In this document: positions 48,865 to 57,478 of the stretch, in pieces
How the letters are laid out: each line of letters begins with the position of its first letter
Position numbering within the stretch: position 1 is the first letter of the stretch
Assembly: GCA_963846715.1 (NCBI GenBank)
Contig: CAWJXA010000002.1
Coordinates: 875,619-939,618, forward strand
Source: Bog-257 sp963846715
Lineage (GTDB): Bacteria; Acidobacteriota; Terriglobia; Terriglobales; Acidobacteriaceae
Reading direction: 5' to 3'
DNA length: 64,000 nt
The notes under the pieces: generated by a model
Seen by the model: only the letters and a program-made list of their open reading frames with translations
What the model was told of the DNA's origin: nothing
The model's database searches: none
Position numbers and translations under genes: made by a program

Positions 48865-50289
48865 GTGAGGCCGACCAAAACTGTAAAGGGCGAGCGCGTG
48901 CTCAAACTCGTATCCACGCCGGATTTCATTCATCAGTACCAGGTGGTCCGCGATGACGGCCTCCCGGATATCACGCTGTCGCTGTTTGCAAGCGAGTTGA
49001 TGAAATCGCTATCGCCCGGCTCGGTGCCGGTCTACATGCGCGAAGTACTGGCGCTTTTCAACTGGGCACTCAGCGATTCGACGGTACAGCGACATCAGTG
49101 GAAAATGCTGGGTTCCGTTGGCGAGGCTCGGAACATCATTCGTGAGTATCTGACGGGTGCTGCCAAATGCAAGCTGACGTATCGCGCCGACCGAACGGGC
49201 GTAAAGGCGACCTACGTGAGCGAAACGCAGGAAACGCGAATCAACGTTCGTATCCTGCTCGCCGCCCTGCGGCGCTTTTACGATCATCTGATCTCGTCGA
49301 AGATTTACGAGCCGCCTAACCCACTGCTCCATGCTGAAATGGGGCGGGTCACTCAGGAACTGCGAGCCCAGTACCGCCGAGCGGTACGTGAAATCGAGGG
49401 GCGCGATCCCATGCCGGCAGTGAGCGGCGTGGATCCGCCCTCGGGAATCCGCCTTTCCGCAAACTTCTTCCGCTGCGTGGATCGGGAATGGTTGCCCAAG
49501 ACCATCGACGATTTTGATTTTCCTCATTTGGTCTACAAGGCGGGCAAGGAATACGGGTGGGGCCTAAGAGAACTCTGCGTAGTGCGGATTCTCTTTGAAG
49601 GCGGTGGAAGAATCAGCGAAGTGCTCGATCTGACCGCCCTGGATTGGTTTACGAGCCAATTCTTGAATCAGTTTCAAGCGCGGAACAAAGGGAGCTTTGG
49701 AGTCAGGACGAAACGTTTCGTGGTTTCGTCGGCTACGGCGAAGCTGGTCCGTAGATACTTCGATGACAATGCGAACGGACGGCGTGCGCACGACCCGCAA
49801 GGGCTTTGCCTTGCGGATCTGGGGAAAATGGACGCTGCCGATCTGGCGAAGGTCCGATTGTTTCTAACCACGCGCGGAGGCCCCGTGAGTCCGCGGATGT
49901 TTCGTAGCGATTACTGGAATCCTGCGTTGCGGGCGGCCGGGATCGCTGCTCCGCCACATATCGCGCGGCACTGGTTCGTCACCAATGCGCTTCGGACCAT
50001 CGAGCGGACAGCGAAAGATCAAAATGAAATGGTCCGCCGTAAGGCGGAACTGGTTCAATACATGGCATGGAAGACGGCGGAGCGGACTCTCAGGGCCTAC
50101 GAACACGTCGTGCGGGATAGCGACTTCATTGATACCACTCTCAGCTCCATCCACATGGCGATGAAACAGCGTGAGCAACAGGTCAAGAAGGATCCAGGCC
50201 TGTTGGCGCAGTTTGCGACTGTGCAATCCCATGACGTGAGCAAATCGTTGGATGAGGACTTCGCGATTCTGACGGGAGCACTTGCGTGA
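48865..50289 (+). CDS. tnpA: Tyrosine recombinase TnpA of Tn554-like element
   Basis: A 474-residue recombinase from a GTG at 48865 (a later GTG at 48898 is possible). Catalytic residues are visible: R249 in GGGRISEVLDL, H365 and R368 in HIARHWFVTNAL, and Y412 in TLRAYEHVV. An N-terminal core-binding region with LALFNWALSD precedes them. TnpA with TnpB carries out site-directed insertion of Tn554. Its stop overlaps the tnpB start (GTGA), giving coupled translation. It begins 165 bases from the left end of the element, as in Tn554. Confidence 0.85.
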   Translation: MRPTKTVKGERVLKLVSTPDFIHQYQVVRDDGLPDITLSLFASELMKSLSPGSVPVYMREVLALFNWALSDSTVQRHQWKMLGSVGEARNIIREYLTGAAKCKLTYRADRTGVKATYVSETQETRINVRILLAALRRFYDHLISSKIYEPPNPLLHAEMGRVTQELRAQYRRAVREIEGRDPMPAVSGVDPPSGIRLSANFFRCVDREWLPKTIDDFDFPHLVYKAGKEYGWGLRELCVVRILFEGGGRISEVLDLTALDWFTSQFLNQFQARNKGSFGVRTKRFVVSSATAKLVRRYFDDNANGRRAHDPQGLCLADLGKMDAADLAKVRLFLTTRGGPVSPRMFRSDYWNPALRAAGIAAPPHIARHWFVTNALRTIERTAKDQNEMVRRKAELVQYMAWKTAERTLRAYEHVVRDSDFIDTTLSSIHMAMKQREQQVKKDPGLLAQFATVQSHDVSKSLDEDFAILTGALA

Positions 50290-52658
50290 CCTCCGACGAC
50301 ATCGCGCTCCGCATTCAGGCCGACTTGGGACTAACCTGGCCCAGGAACAGGTCCCTTCCGAACGAAGTTGTAGCGGAGATCTGCGAGGCGCTGTGGCAGG
50401 AGGGGATCAATCCGAACCGTCGCATCGTGCAACAGCGAATGCCGGTGTGGAACGACCACGCATTCGGCCCCGGCATCGTGGCGTGGAGGAGGGAAAAAGG
50501 ACTCCCCGAGCAAGGAACTCATGTCCGCTGCGCTTTACCTACCAATCTTCGCGAACTGGCAAAGATCATCAGTCCCGCAATGGCGAGCGCGCCGTTGACC
50601 TCCTACGATCCGTCAGGCGATGGGCGCTGGCAAGTCCCTTCGGTAAAAGTCCTGTCCTACCTGGGCCGGATTGAAAATCCGTCCGTGCGGGATGCAATGG
50701 CGCTGTTTGCGCTCTTGCGATCTGACCGGCAGCAGAAGTCCATCTACAATCAGATTGCGAACTTCGTCCGGGTGCTGCGTCGTGTGATGATCGAACAGTC
50801 CATCGAGGACATTACCAGCGTCGATGCGAATGATCTGTTGTTTCGTATTCATGTAGGTGAGATCGGGAAGGGCTTGTCGGAGCACCAGCGACGCACGTTT
50901 CTGGGTCAATGGAGTGCGGTGCGCAACGCGTTCGATGAATATGCGGAGCGACTAACGCCGGGGCAACTGGAAGTGATGAAGAACTTCTTCATCGGGCCAG
51001 TGACCGATCGGCGAAGGTTCATGCGCCACAAGACCTACGGCGCGTATCTTCGCGAACAGCAAGAGCGGGTCAAGATTAAGACCGACGCAGTGCAGTCGAA
51101 GTTTTATCAGATAAGACATGTAGCGGGGATCCGCTGCAACCAGCTGCGTCGCCTGTATGAGGCAGCAGGGCAAGCCATCGCAGCCGTTGAAGCCAACGAT
51201 CTTCGCTGTCCGTATGAGTTCAGCTATGAAGAAACCGCGCAAACGATGGGCCGGCGGGCAGTACGGCAACGGGTTGAGTTGACGCTGTGGGATTCCAACT
51301 CGTTGCGGGAGCACGCGGTGACGCTTGGTTATCACGAGGCGCCCGCCACGACGATTCAAAGGCGCTGGCGGGAAGGCAGTTTCTCGCCGAAGAATCGCGC
51401 CTATTTCGTCGAGTACAACGCCACCACAAGTCTTACGCAAGGCTGTCCAGCAGAGCCTTTCTGGTTCCTTGATCTTTTCCGGCATCGGGTGTTTCGCCAC
51501 CTGGATGTGCGCAGCGACAGCGATCTGGCAGAAAGACGCGAAGCCTTCCATGCTGAGTGGGGATACGAAAGCAAGAGCGCCTGGGCGGACGGCGGCCTGC
51601 TGGCGTTCGGCCCGACCGACTTCCGGCCGATCGACTTCCTGCAACAGCGCGAAGGACACGAGTTCCTTCCTTATGAGGGTATCTACGCAGCCTGCATGTT
51701 TGGCGGGCTGGTGATTCGCATGGGAACGATTACCGGCGCGCGCATTGGCGAGATCATGCAGATTGCGCAAAGCCCGGATTGCTTCAAGCAGCTTGAGAAC
51801 GTGGGCCCCAAAGCGGCGACGCGGTGGATGCTCCGGCTGGTGCCGAAAGGAAGGCAGAAGCGGGAGGACTATTTCATCGACGAGGATACCAAACGCCACC
51901 TGGTCGAGCTGATTCGTTTTCAATGTGAGAAGTGGGGTGGTCCCCTGATTCCCATCGTGAAAATAGAAGACGACAAGCGAGCGCCCGATCGGTACGTGCT
52001 GCAGTGGAATGGCCGCGGCCTTCGCTTGCACGTTCTGAATACGTTCATGCGGTTCCTTCTCCATGGCCTTATCCTGCGCTCACTCGACGGGAATGTGGTT
52101 CAGCTTAGTTCGCACCTGCTGCGGCATTCGTTTGCCACCGAAATGGCTGACTTGAATACGCCGGTTGAGGTCATTGCCAAACTGCTTCACCAGCGCGACC
52201 TAACCGTCACAAAGTACTATGCGCGACCGACTCCGACGAAGGTGATGAGCGCAGCAGAAATGATCTTTGTGGATCGCATCGATCTGGGTGCCGAGGGGCG
52301 GCGCAGCCCCGACGAGATCGGAAGAATGTTGAGAGAGGCTGAAGGTAAGGTCGGAGCTCTGACGGAGGTGTTTGGCGGAACCTGCGTAGTGGCCAACATG
52401 TGCCCGGCCAAGTTCGTCTGTGTAGGCTGTGCGGGCAACGCGCCGGATCCAGCGAAGCGATATCAGATCGACCAAAAGCAGGCTTGGGCCGAACAACAGC
52501 TACAGTATGCGCGCCGGGAAAAGCTTGTAGCGGAAGAACGGCAGATGAAGCAGTTGATCGCCGACTGCAAACTGATCAAGGAGGAGATGGATCTGATCGA
52601 AACGATGCGGAAAGATGCAGCGCAGACTGTGAGCATCGAGCATGGGTCTCCGAGATAA
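50286..52658 (+). CDS. tnpB: Tyrosine recombinase TnpB of Tn554-like element
   Basis: A 790-residue recombinase. The catalytic core has R486 in GARIGEIMQIA, H610/R613/H614 in HLLRHSFATEM and a tyrosine pair at 644-645 in TVTKYYARPTP. A cysteine cluster near residue 700 (CVVANMCPAKFVCVGCAG) and a coiled-coil tail follow, as in Tn554 TnpB. The large N-terminal part probably binds the transposon ends. It starts in a four-base overlap with tnpA and runs 17 bases into tnpC. Confidence 0.85.
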   Translation: MTSDDIALRIQADLGLTWPRNRSLPNEVVAEICEALWQEGINPNRRIVQQRMPVWNDHAFGPGIVAWRREKGLPEQGTHVRCALPTNLRELAKIISPAMASAPLTSYDPSGDGRWQVPSVKVLSYLGRIENPSVRDAMALFALLRSDRQQKSIYNQIANFVRVLRRVMIEQSIEDITSVDANDLLFRIHVGEIGKGLSEHQRRTFLGQWSAVRNAFDEYAERLTPGQLEVMKNFFIGPVTDRRRFMRHKTYGAYLREQQERVKIKTDAVQSKFYQIRHVAGIRCNQLRRLYEAAGQAIAAVEANDLRCPYEFSYEETAQTMGRRAVRQRVELTLWDSNSLREHAVTLGYHEAPATTIQRRWREGSFSPKNRAYFVEYNATTSLTQGCPAEPFWFLDLFRHRVFRHLDVRSDSDLAERREAFHAEWGYESKSAWADGGLLAFGPTDFRPIDFLQQREGHEFLPYEGIYAACMFGGLVIRMGTITGARIGEIMQIAQSPDCFKQLENVGPKAATRWMLRLVPKGRQKREDYFIDEDTKRHLVELIRFQCEKWGGPLIPIVKIEDDKRAPDRYVLQWNGRGLRLHVLNTFMRFLLHGLILRSLDGNVVQLSSHLLRHSFATEMADLNTPVEVIAKLLHQRDLTVTKYYARPTPTKVMSAAEMIFVDRIDLGAEGRRSPDEIGRMLREAEGKVGALTEVFGGTCVVANMCPAKFVCVGCAGNAPDPAKRYQIDQKQAWAEQQLQYARREKLVAEERQMKQLIADCKLIKEEMDLIETMRKDAAQTVSIEHGSPR

Positions 52659-53109
52659 GAAAAGGCATCCTGGCTGGCTGCAGCCGCGATGGGAACGTCA
52701 GAAGCGCGATACCGCTGCGCGCGTGGAAGCTGCTGTTAGGGCACTGCAGAAGGACCATGCCGAGGTAACGTACGCGAGTATTTGCAAACGCGTGAGTATC
52801 CTGTTCGGTCTTTCGATCTCTCCCAATACGATCAAGAGAAACGAACTCTCCTATCGGATTTATATGGCGAGTCGGCGGCCGCCCAGGCGTAAGCAACTGC
52901 GGGAATCGGTCCTCATGCAGCTAGTCAACAGCGCATCTGGCCCGGAGAAGCGATCCATGTGGTCGAAGACTGCCCGATTACGGCGCGAATCCAAAGACTC
53001 GCTCATCGCCAGACTCATCTCCCTGGAACGTAGGGTGAGGCAGCAGCAGAGCGCGGAGAATCTACTACGCGAAGAGATTCTGCGTCTGGCGCAGGCTGGT
53101 TCGCGGTGA
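52642..53109 (+). CDS. tnpC: Accessory transposition protein TnpC of Tn554-like element
   Basis: A 155-residue basic, helical protein: KRDTAARVEAAVRALQKD, then AEVTYASICKRVSILFGLSISPNTIKRNE (helix-turn-helix-like) and a C-terminal coiled coil (SLIARLISLERRVRQQQSAENLL). TnpC proteins of Tn554 affect efficiency and orientation of insertion. It overlaps tnpB by 17 bases and the next gene by four (GTGA). Assignment rests on order, size and helix pattern rather than on a specific catalytic motif. Confidence 0.7.
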   Translation: MGLRDKKRHPGWLQPRWERQKRDTAARVEAAVRALQKDHAEVTYASICKRVSILFGLSISPNTIKRNELSYRIYMASRRPPRRKQLRESVLMQLVNSASGPEKRSMWSKTARLRRESKDSLIARLISLERRVRQQQSAENLLREEILRLAQAGSR

Positions 53110-53837
53110 CCGCACCAGCCGGAAAGCTGAAGCACCCCAGCGGATGGTTTGCCGCCGGACGGGAAGTTTCTCGCGCTCTCGGTTTGCTTTCGGATGGAGC
53201 TTTCCGGCTCTTCATCTATCTTTGCCTGAATGCGGACCGCAGAACTGGGCAGATGAGGATTACCCACGGAGACCTGGCAAAGGCAGTCGGTCGCAGCCGC
53301 CGCTCCATCATTATCTATATGGAGGAACTGCAGCGGCAGCAGGTCTGCCGCGTTCAGAGCGCCACCAATCAGCATGACTCTGGTCACATCGAAATCTGCG
53401 ATGCGTTCTGGCCATACGAGAAAACTCGAAAAGAAACAGCAACACAAGACCGGGCAAGCTACGTCGCACAAATCCAGCGCCTGATGGGAAGTCGGCGGTG
53501 TGTCGCGAACTCGTTTGCTCCTGCGGACGAGAAACTTGCCAATGCGTTGTTCCAACGCGGAGTCCCGATTCAGCAGGTCGAGCGTGGATTCCTGCTAGGG
53601 TGCACACGCAAATACGTGACCTTGCTGAACGGCAATAGTAAAGAACTCATCGTGAGTTTCAGCTACTTCCAAAATGTGATCGAGGAAGCTGGCGAATTGC
53701 AGATGTCGGAGGATTACTGGCGCTACCTGCAACTGCGGATCAATCAAATGGAACGGCAGTGGCTCGAGCAAACTCAGGCCTCAGGAAAAGGCAAGTTCAA
53801 CAAGCGCCTGATGGCGCCAATGTCGGGACGGATCTGA
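53106..53837 (+). CDS. Winged-helix DNA-binding protein, replication-like
   Basis: A 243-residue protein from a GTG overlapping the tnpC stop. Residues about 10-90 read as a winged helix (LLSDGAFRLFIYLCLNADRRTG, ITHGDLAKAVGRSRRSIIIYMEELQRQQV), a layout shared with plasmid replication initiators and helix-turn-helix domains of primosomal proteins. The C-terminal half is helical with many aromatic residues and no recognised motif. Coupling to tnpABC suggests regulation or replication of the element. It converges on the SEC-C gene, overlapping its 3' end by 64 bases. Confidence 0.6.
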   Translation: MTAPAGKLKHPSGWFAAGREVSRALGLLSDGAFRLFIYLCLNADRRTGQMRITHGDLAKAVGRSRRSIIIYMEELQRQQVCRVQSATNQHDSGHIEICDAFWPYEKTRKETATQDRASYVAQIQRLMGSRRCVANSFAPADEKLANALFQRGVPIQQVERGFLLGCTRKYVTLLNGNSKELIVSFSYFQNVIEEAGELQMSEDYWRYLQLRINQMERQWLEQTQASGKGKFNKRLMAPMSGRI

Positions 53838-55243
53838 TTCGGAGATATAACTCTTTCATCGTGGCGCTCCCAATCAAGAAGCAATGCTTCGACCATTTCT
53901 TTGCCGTCCGGATCACGAACGGCCTGCATGGGTGTGCGCCCGCCTAATGCCGGAATTTTTTGATGAATCCAACTTTCGACTTGCTTCTGCATCACGGCTT
54001 GCAGCTGCTTTCTCACTTCCGGGTCGCGCAACATCGCTTCCATCTCGGACTCGTGCAGTTCCGCATCCTCGGCCTCTTGTGGCGCATTGTTCCGCATCTC
54101 TTCGAGCGTCTGGGCGCGGGTGCTCTCGTGGACCGCCAGCACACCGAGTCGCTTCTCAATCTCTTTGCGCAGCCGTTTGGCGCGGTTCTCCGAGTTCACC
54201 TCCGCGATCACACGTCCCTCGGAAATCTTGACGTGGCCCAGGATGGTGTTGTCCCAAGTCTTAAACTTACGGTTGCCTTCCTTGATCCAATCGATGTCCA
54301 CCTTCCGCAGCTTTCCGTCGTCTTCCAGTTCCGCATCGTCGAGCAACTCCTCACGGGAACGTCCCACTGCGAGCGGGGCCAACGCGTCGAACGCCGCTTC
54401 CGCCGACTCGACCCGAAACGTCAGCGTGTGAAACAGCAGCGGGTCGCCGTCCGTGTTGCACAGCACCGGCGGAGCGAATAGCCGGTCGCGAATGTCCAGG
54501 TAGGTGGCGCGAACCAGATCTGCATATCGCAACAGATCGTGCGGCGCCAGATAGCGATTCTGTTTCGCGATTTTCTTCTTCAGTTTTTTTCGGAGTTCGA
54601 TGACCTCGATCTTCTTGTCCGGCGGAATGCAGAGGGGCGCCGAACTGCCGAACACGGCAAGTTCCGGCTGGTGCCAGATCTGCGCAAAAAGCAGGTCTCC
54701 CGGCCGCAAGTTTCGCGACCCCGATCGCTCGATGACTTCGGTTTCTCCGCCAATCAGAACGTCCCACACTGCCAAACGCTCACCGGGTTCGTTCCAAACC
54801 ACCTCGTAGAAGCTTAGCGGCTGTGTTGTGGCCTGCTCCAAAAACATCCGTTCCATCGCGGTTAACTGCTTCGACTTCTCCAGCATGTACCAGCGAGCCA
54901 CAACGCCGCCGTGCCCGCGCGCGGTGGAACGTCGAGCGCCTGGATTCCACTGGAACAAGAAATAGGGCATGAAGATCTGACGTTCGTCTGCGGCCTCTTC
55001 CAGCGGCTTCGGAACGTCACGCAGGTTGAAGTCCTGCCATGCCTCATCGATCCGATCCCCGAACTTACGCAAGGCAAACCTGGTGATCTCCCGCGTCAAG
55101 CGGTCCGACTCTTCGTGCTGCCGCGCCCACACGTGGTCGATAGATGGAGCATAGCCAGGCAAACAGCAATGCTTGTACTTCTTGCCGCTACCGCAGGGGC
55201 AGGGTTCGTTTCTTCCGATCTTCGCAGACGCATGAAGAGCCAT
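53774..55243 (-). CDS. SEC-C motif protein (transposon cargo)
   Basis: The preferred start is the ATG at 55243 (489 residues), because the SEC-C zinc motif IGRNEPCPCGSGKKYKHCCLPG follows at once; SEC-C is usually terminal. The frame upstream to 55354 is low-complexity (MMMIMICACIH) and unlikely to be translated. The central part is a globular region of unknown type (FLFQWNPGARRSTARGHGGVVARWYMLEKS, TFRVESAEAAFDALAPLAVG), and the C-terminus is helical with a late SWIHQKIPALGGRTPMQAV segment seen in other SEC-C and DUF-type proteins. Function is unknown. Divergent from the methyltransferase at 55334. Confidence 0.78.
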   Translation of the reverse strand: MALHASAKIGRNEPCPCGSGKKYKHCCLPGYAPSIDHVWARQHEESDRLTREITRFALRKFGDRIDEAWQDFNLRDVPKPLEEAADERQIFMPYFLFQWNPGARRSTARGHGGVVARWYMLEKSKQLTAMERMFLEQATTQPLSFYEVVWNEPGERLAVWDVLIGGETEVIERSGSRNLRPGDLLFAQIWHQPELAVFGSSAPLCIPPDKKIEVIELRKKLKKKIAKQNRYLAPHDLLRYADLVRATYLDIRDRLFAPPVLCNTDGDPLLFHTLTFRVESAEAAFDALAPLAVGRSREELLDDAELEDDGKLRKVDIDWIKEGNRKFKTWDNTILGHVKISEGRVIAEVNSENRAKRLRKEIEKRLGVLAVHESTRAQTLEEMRNNAPQEAEDAELHESEMEAMLRDPEVRKQLQAVMQKQVESWIHQKIPALGGRTPMQAVRDPDGKEMVEALLLDWERHDERVISPNQIRPDIGAIRRLLNLPFPEA

Positions 55244-55333
55244 AACAGTTGCGACATTACTGCCCATGGCGCTGTGAATGCAAGCACAGATCATTATCAT
55301 CATCATCCCCAAATGGTTCGATAGGGAGGCACC

Positions 55334-56361
55334 ATGCGCTTGGCGGGTAAGCAAAAACTCGGCTATTTTCCTCTTCCATTAGCGGAGGCCGAACGGATTC
55401 GACGTTTCCTGCAGTTTCCGCTTTCTGGATACGCAGCACTGGACCCCTGCATCGGCGACGGCGCCGCTTTTACCGTGATCGCCGGAAATCCGCTAGCGAT
55501 CCGATACGGTATCGAACTGGACGCTTACCGCGTCGAACAGGCCCGCGAGGTCGGCCATACGTCATTCATGGCGATGCCCTGGATGTGCACTGCCCAGTGG
55601 AGTCCCTGTCGCTGCTCTATCTGAATCCACCCTACGACTTCGAATGCGGCCAATCCCAAAACCGCAGGTTGGAAGAGATATTTTTCGAGCACTGCTACCG
55701 CTGGCTCAAGCCTGCTGGCGTGCTGGTTCTGGTCGTTCCCGGAGATCGTCTCGCGGTTTGCGGGCGCCTTCTCGCCTTCCACTTCAAGGGCAAGAAAGCT
55801 TACCGGCTGGGCACGCCGGAGGCTGCTAAGTACAAGCAGGTCGTGCTGCTCGGTACCAGGCGTACCCGCCGTGAATGCAATCAGCTGTCTGATGCCGATC
55901 TCATCAAGGCGCAAAACTTAATCGCTGAGATGAGTCGTAAGTGGGAGCAACTTCCCGTCCTCCCTGACTCTGCCGGTGCAGTCTACTCGGTTCCAGAGGG
56001 CGGACCTGTCGAGTTGACTCATCGCGGCCTGCCTCTGGATGAGATCGAAGACCTGTTGCTGAAGTCAGCAGCATATCGTCAGGCAGCCAGAATCCTTGCC
56101 GTGTGCCGGGCGGAGATCAAAGGGCGTCCTGTGACCCCGTTGCATGGGGGCCACGTCGCACTGTGCGCGATAGCGGGACTTCTGGACGGCGTCTTTGGTT
56201 CCGGCGAAGATCGGCACATCGCTACCTGGCGATCCGTCAAGGTCACAGACTGCTCTGAAGAAGTTGAAGAAGACGGCACCATCATTCGACGCGAGCGGGA
56301 GAGGTTTACCAACGAACTCATTCTGCTGTACGCCTCCGGGGAGACCGCCATTCTACGTTGA
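55334..56361 (+). pseudogene. DUF6094 N6-adenine methyltransferase-like protein, copy carried by the transposon (one-base frame change)
   Basis: The ATG at 55334 follows GGGAGG. The first 75 codons (QKLGYFPLPLAEAERIRRF, LDPCIGDGAAFTV, YGIELDAYRVEQAREVG) are followed near 55561-55570 by a one-base loss; HGDALDVHCPVESLSLLYLNPPYDFE continues in the other frame to 56361. Motif I (DPCIGDGA) and the NPPY motif are both present, so the enzyme would be complete but for the frame break. The C-terminus GLPLDEIEDLL, RPVTPLHGGHVAL, WRSVKVTD supports the alignment to the interrupted host copy. The two copies are clearly divergent, so this is not a recent duplication. Confidence 0.82.
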
Positions 56362-56533
56362 ATCTCTCCCGATCGATCCCACTCGTCCTGGATGGTCGTC
56401 ATCCTCCACCTGGTTGTGCAGCTTCTGCACACCCAAGTCAGTGGACGAGACGATGCTGACTATACGGCAACGCCTCATAGTTTCCATCAGACGAGGCAAT
56501 GTTTAGGCCCATTTTCGGCGAAGGTACGGAAAC

Positions 56534-56770
56534 GGTCTGCTGTGCACTGCCGGAATGCTGAACGGGGTGTTCGGGCAAGATCGGGAGCGACACATCGCGC
56601 ACTGGCGCTCGGTGAAACACGTCGACGTCTATCACGAGCAAGAAAACGGATACCAGATCGTCAGGCGGCGAGAACGTTTCAGCCACGAACTGACGCTGGC
56701 ATACCAGAGTGGGAGGGTGGTCATTCTCAAAGAGGCAGAGGAGGTAAAGACAAGTGAAAAATGCGCATGA
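56534..56770 (+). pseudogene. 3' part of the interrupted DUF6094 methyltransferase gene
   Basis: From the GGT at 56534 the frame reads GLLCTAGMLNGVFGQDRERHIAHWRSVK and ends in VVILKEAEEVKTSEKCA. It lines up with the last 70 residues of the intact-length paralogue (AGLLDGVFGSGEDRHIATWRSVK, then RRERERFTNELILLYASGETAIL). It has no own start or ribosome site and completes the gene cut at 48699. The next gene starts inside it at 56754. Confidence 0.85.
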
Positions 56771-57389
56771 ACGCTTTGGAGAACTGGTTTACATTCGGCG
56801 CTCAGAAAAGACGCGGACGCACATCCGCGTTCATCTCAACGCCTGGATCGGCGAAGATAGCAAGGCCCACCTGGTTTCCGTTGTTGCTGGCGACACGGAG
56901 ATTGGCGCCCTATCTGCTGCGTTTGCCAGCCATGATCCTTTTACGGTCGTTGATCCGGATGGCCGGGAGAAGATCGTTTCCCTGGGTGAATCACCAACCT
57001 GCTTTCGAGGAGCAATCAACCTCTCCGGGCGCAAGAGGCCGCTCAAGCACTTGGTTGCCATTTCGCAGGAGATGATTGGAACCAGCAACCAAGATCGCCT
57101 GCTGCTGATCAGCGAGGAGCCGACATTCGTATGGTCCTCTCTTGTGTTGCACTTCGGACTCCCGGCGGTACCAGAGTGGGCAGACTGGTTTCTTGCGGAG
57201 TTGCATTCACGCAACAGGATGCAGCCTATGATGGGCTTCGGCTACAAAGGAGTCGCTGTCAAGACGAACCGGGATGAGTTGCTGAAGCTCGTCGAACTGG
57301 GATTACGACGAAAGAAACTAGTTTTGCCTGAATTCAACGGGCCGGTTCGGTGGCCGCAGAGTCCGGTCAGAGTCTCAGAGGCTACTTAA
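56754..57389 (+). CDS. Protein of unknown function from the element backbone
   Basis: A 211-residue protein from a GTG preceded by AGGAGGTAA, overlapping the end of the interrupted methyltransferase by 17 bases, so it was once coupled to it. No named domain is recognised. It is rich in beta strands in the first half (AHLVSVVAGDTEIGALSAAF, DRLLLISEEPTFVWSSLVLHFGLP) and ends with a helix (ELLKLVELGLRRKKLV). It contains a GYKGVAVKTN strand. Expression may now depend on the transposon's right end. Confidence 0.6.
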   Translation: MKNAHERFGELVYIRRSEKTRTHIRVHLNAWIGEDSKAHLVSVVAGDTEIGALSAAFASHDPFTVVDPDGREKIVSLGESPTCFRGAINLSGRKRPLKHLVAISQEMIGTSNQDRLLLISEEPTFVWSSLVLHFGLPAVPEWADWFLAELHSRNRMQPMMGFGYKGVAVKTNRDELLKLVELGLRRKKLVLPEFNGPVRWPQSPVRVSEAT

Positions 57390-57460
57390 GCCGGCCGCGC
57401 TTGCTTCTCTCCAACTGCGATGACCCAATTGAGCAGTTCTTGCCGTATCGGACTAGAAGC

Positions 57461-57476
57461 GCGCAAGATATTGCGC
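57461..57476. terminator. Hairpin between convergent genes
   Basis: GCGCAA at 57461-57466 pairs with TTGCGC at 57471-57476 around GATA. It lies between the stop at 57389 and the end of the convergent exonuclease gene at 57479, where a shared terminator is expected. The stem is short and no long T-run follows. Confidence 0.35.
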
Positions 57477-57478
57477 AA

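Larger units (their letters stand above)
48697..56533 (+). mobile_element. Tn554-like transposon inserted in a DUF6094 methyltransferase gene
   Basis: The element carries, in order and coupled, two tyrosine recombinases and a small accessory gene, the tnpA-tnpB-tnpC set of Tn554. Joining the GGT at 48697-48699 to CTG at 56537 restores the host gene in frame (GHVG then LLCTAGMLNGVFG), which aligns without gaps to the intact paralogue inside the element. A GGT copy stands at both ends. Cargo: a winged-helix protein, a SEC-C protein and a second DUF6094 gene. No terminal inverted repeats are seen, as expected for Tn554 relatives. Confidence 0.75.

Noticed and set aside
55244..55354. N-terminal extension of the SEC-C protein
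   Set aside because: The residues are low complexity (MMMIMICACIH) and would put the terminal zinc motif at residue 50; the ATG at 55243 fits the family.
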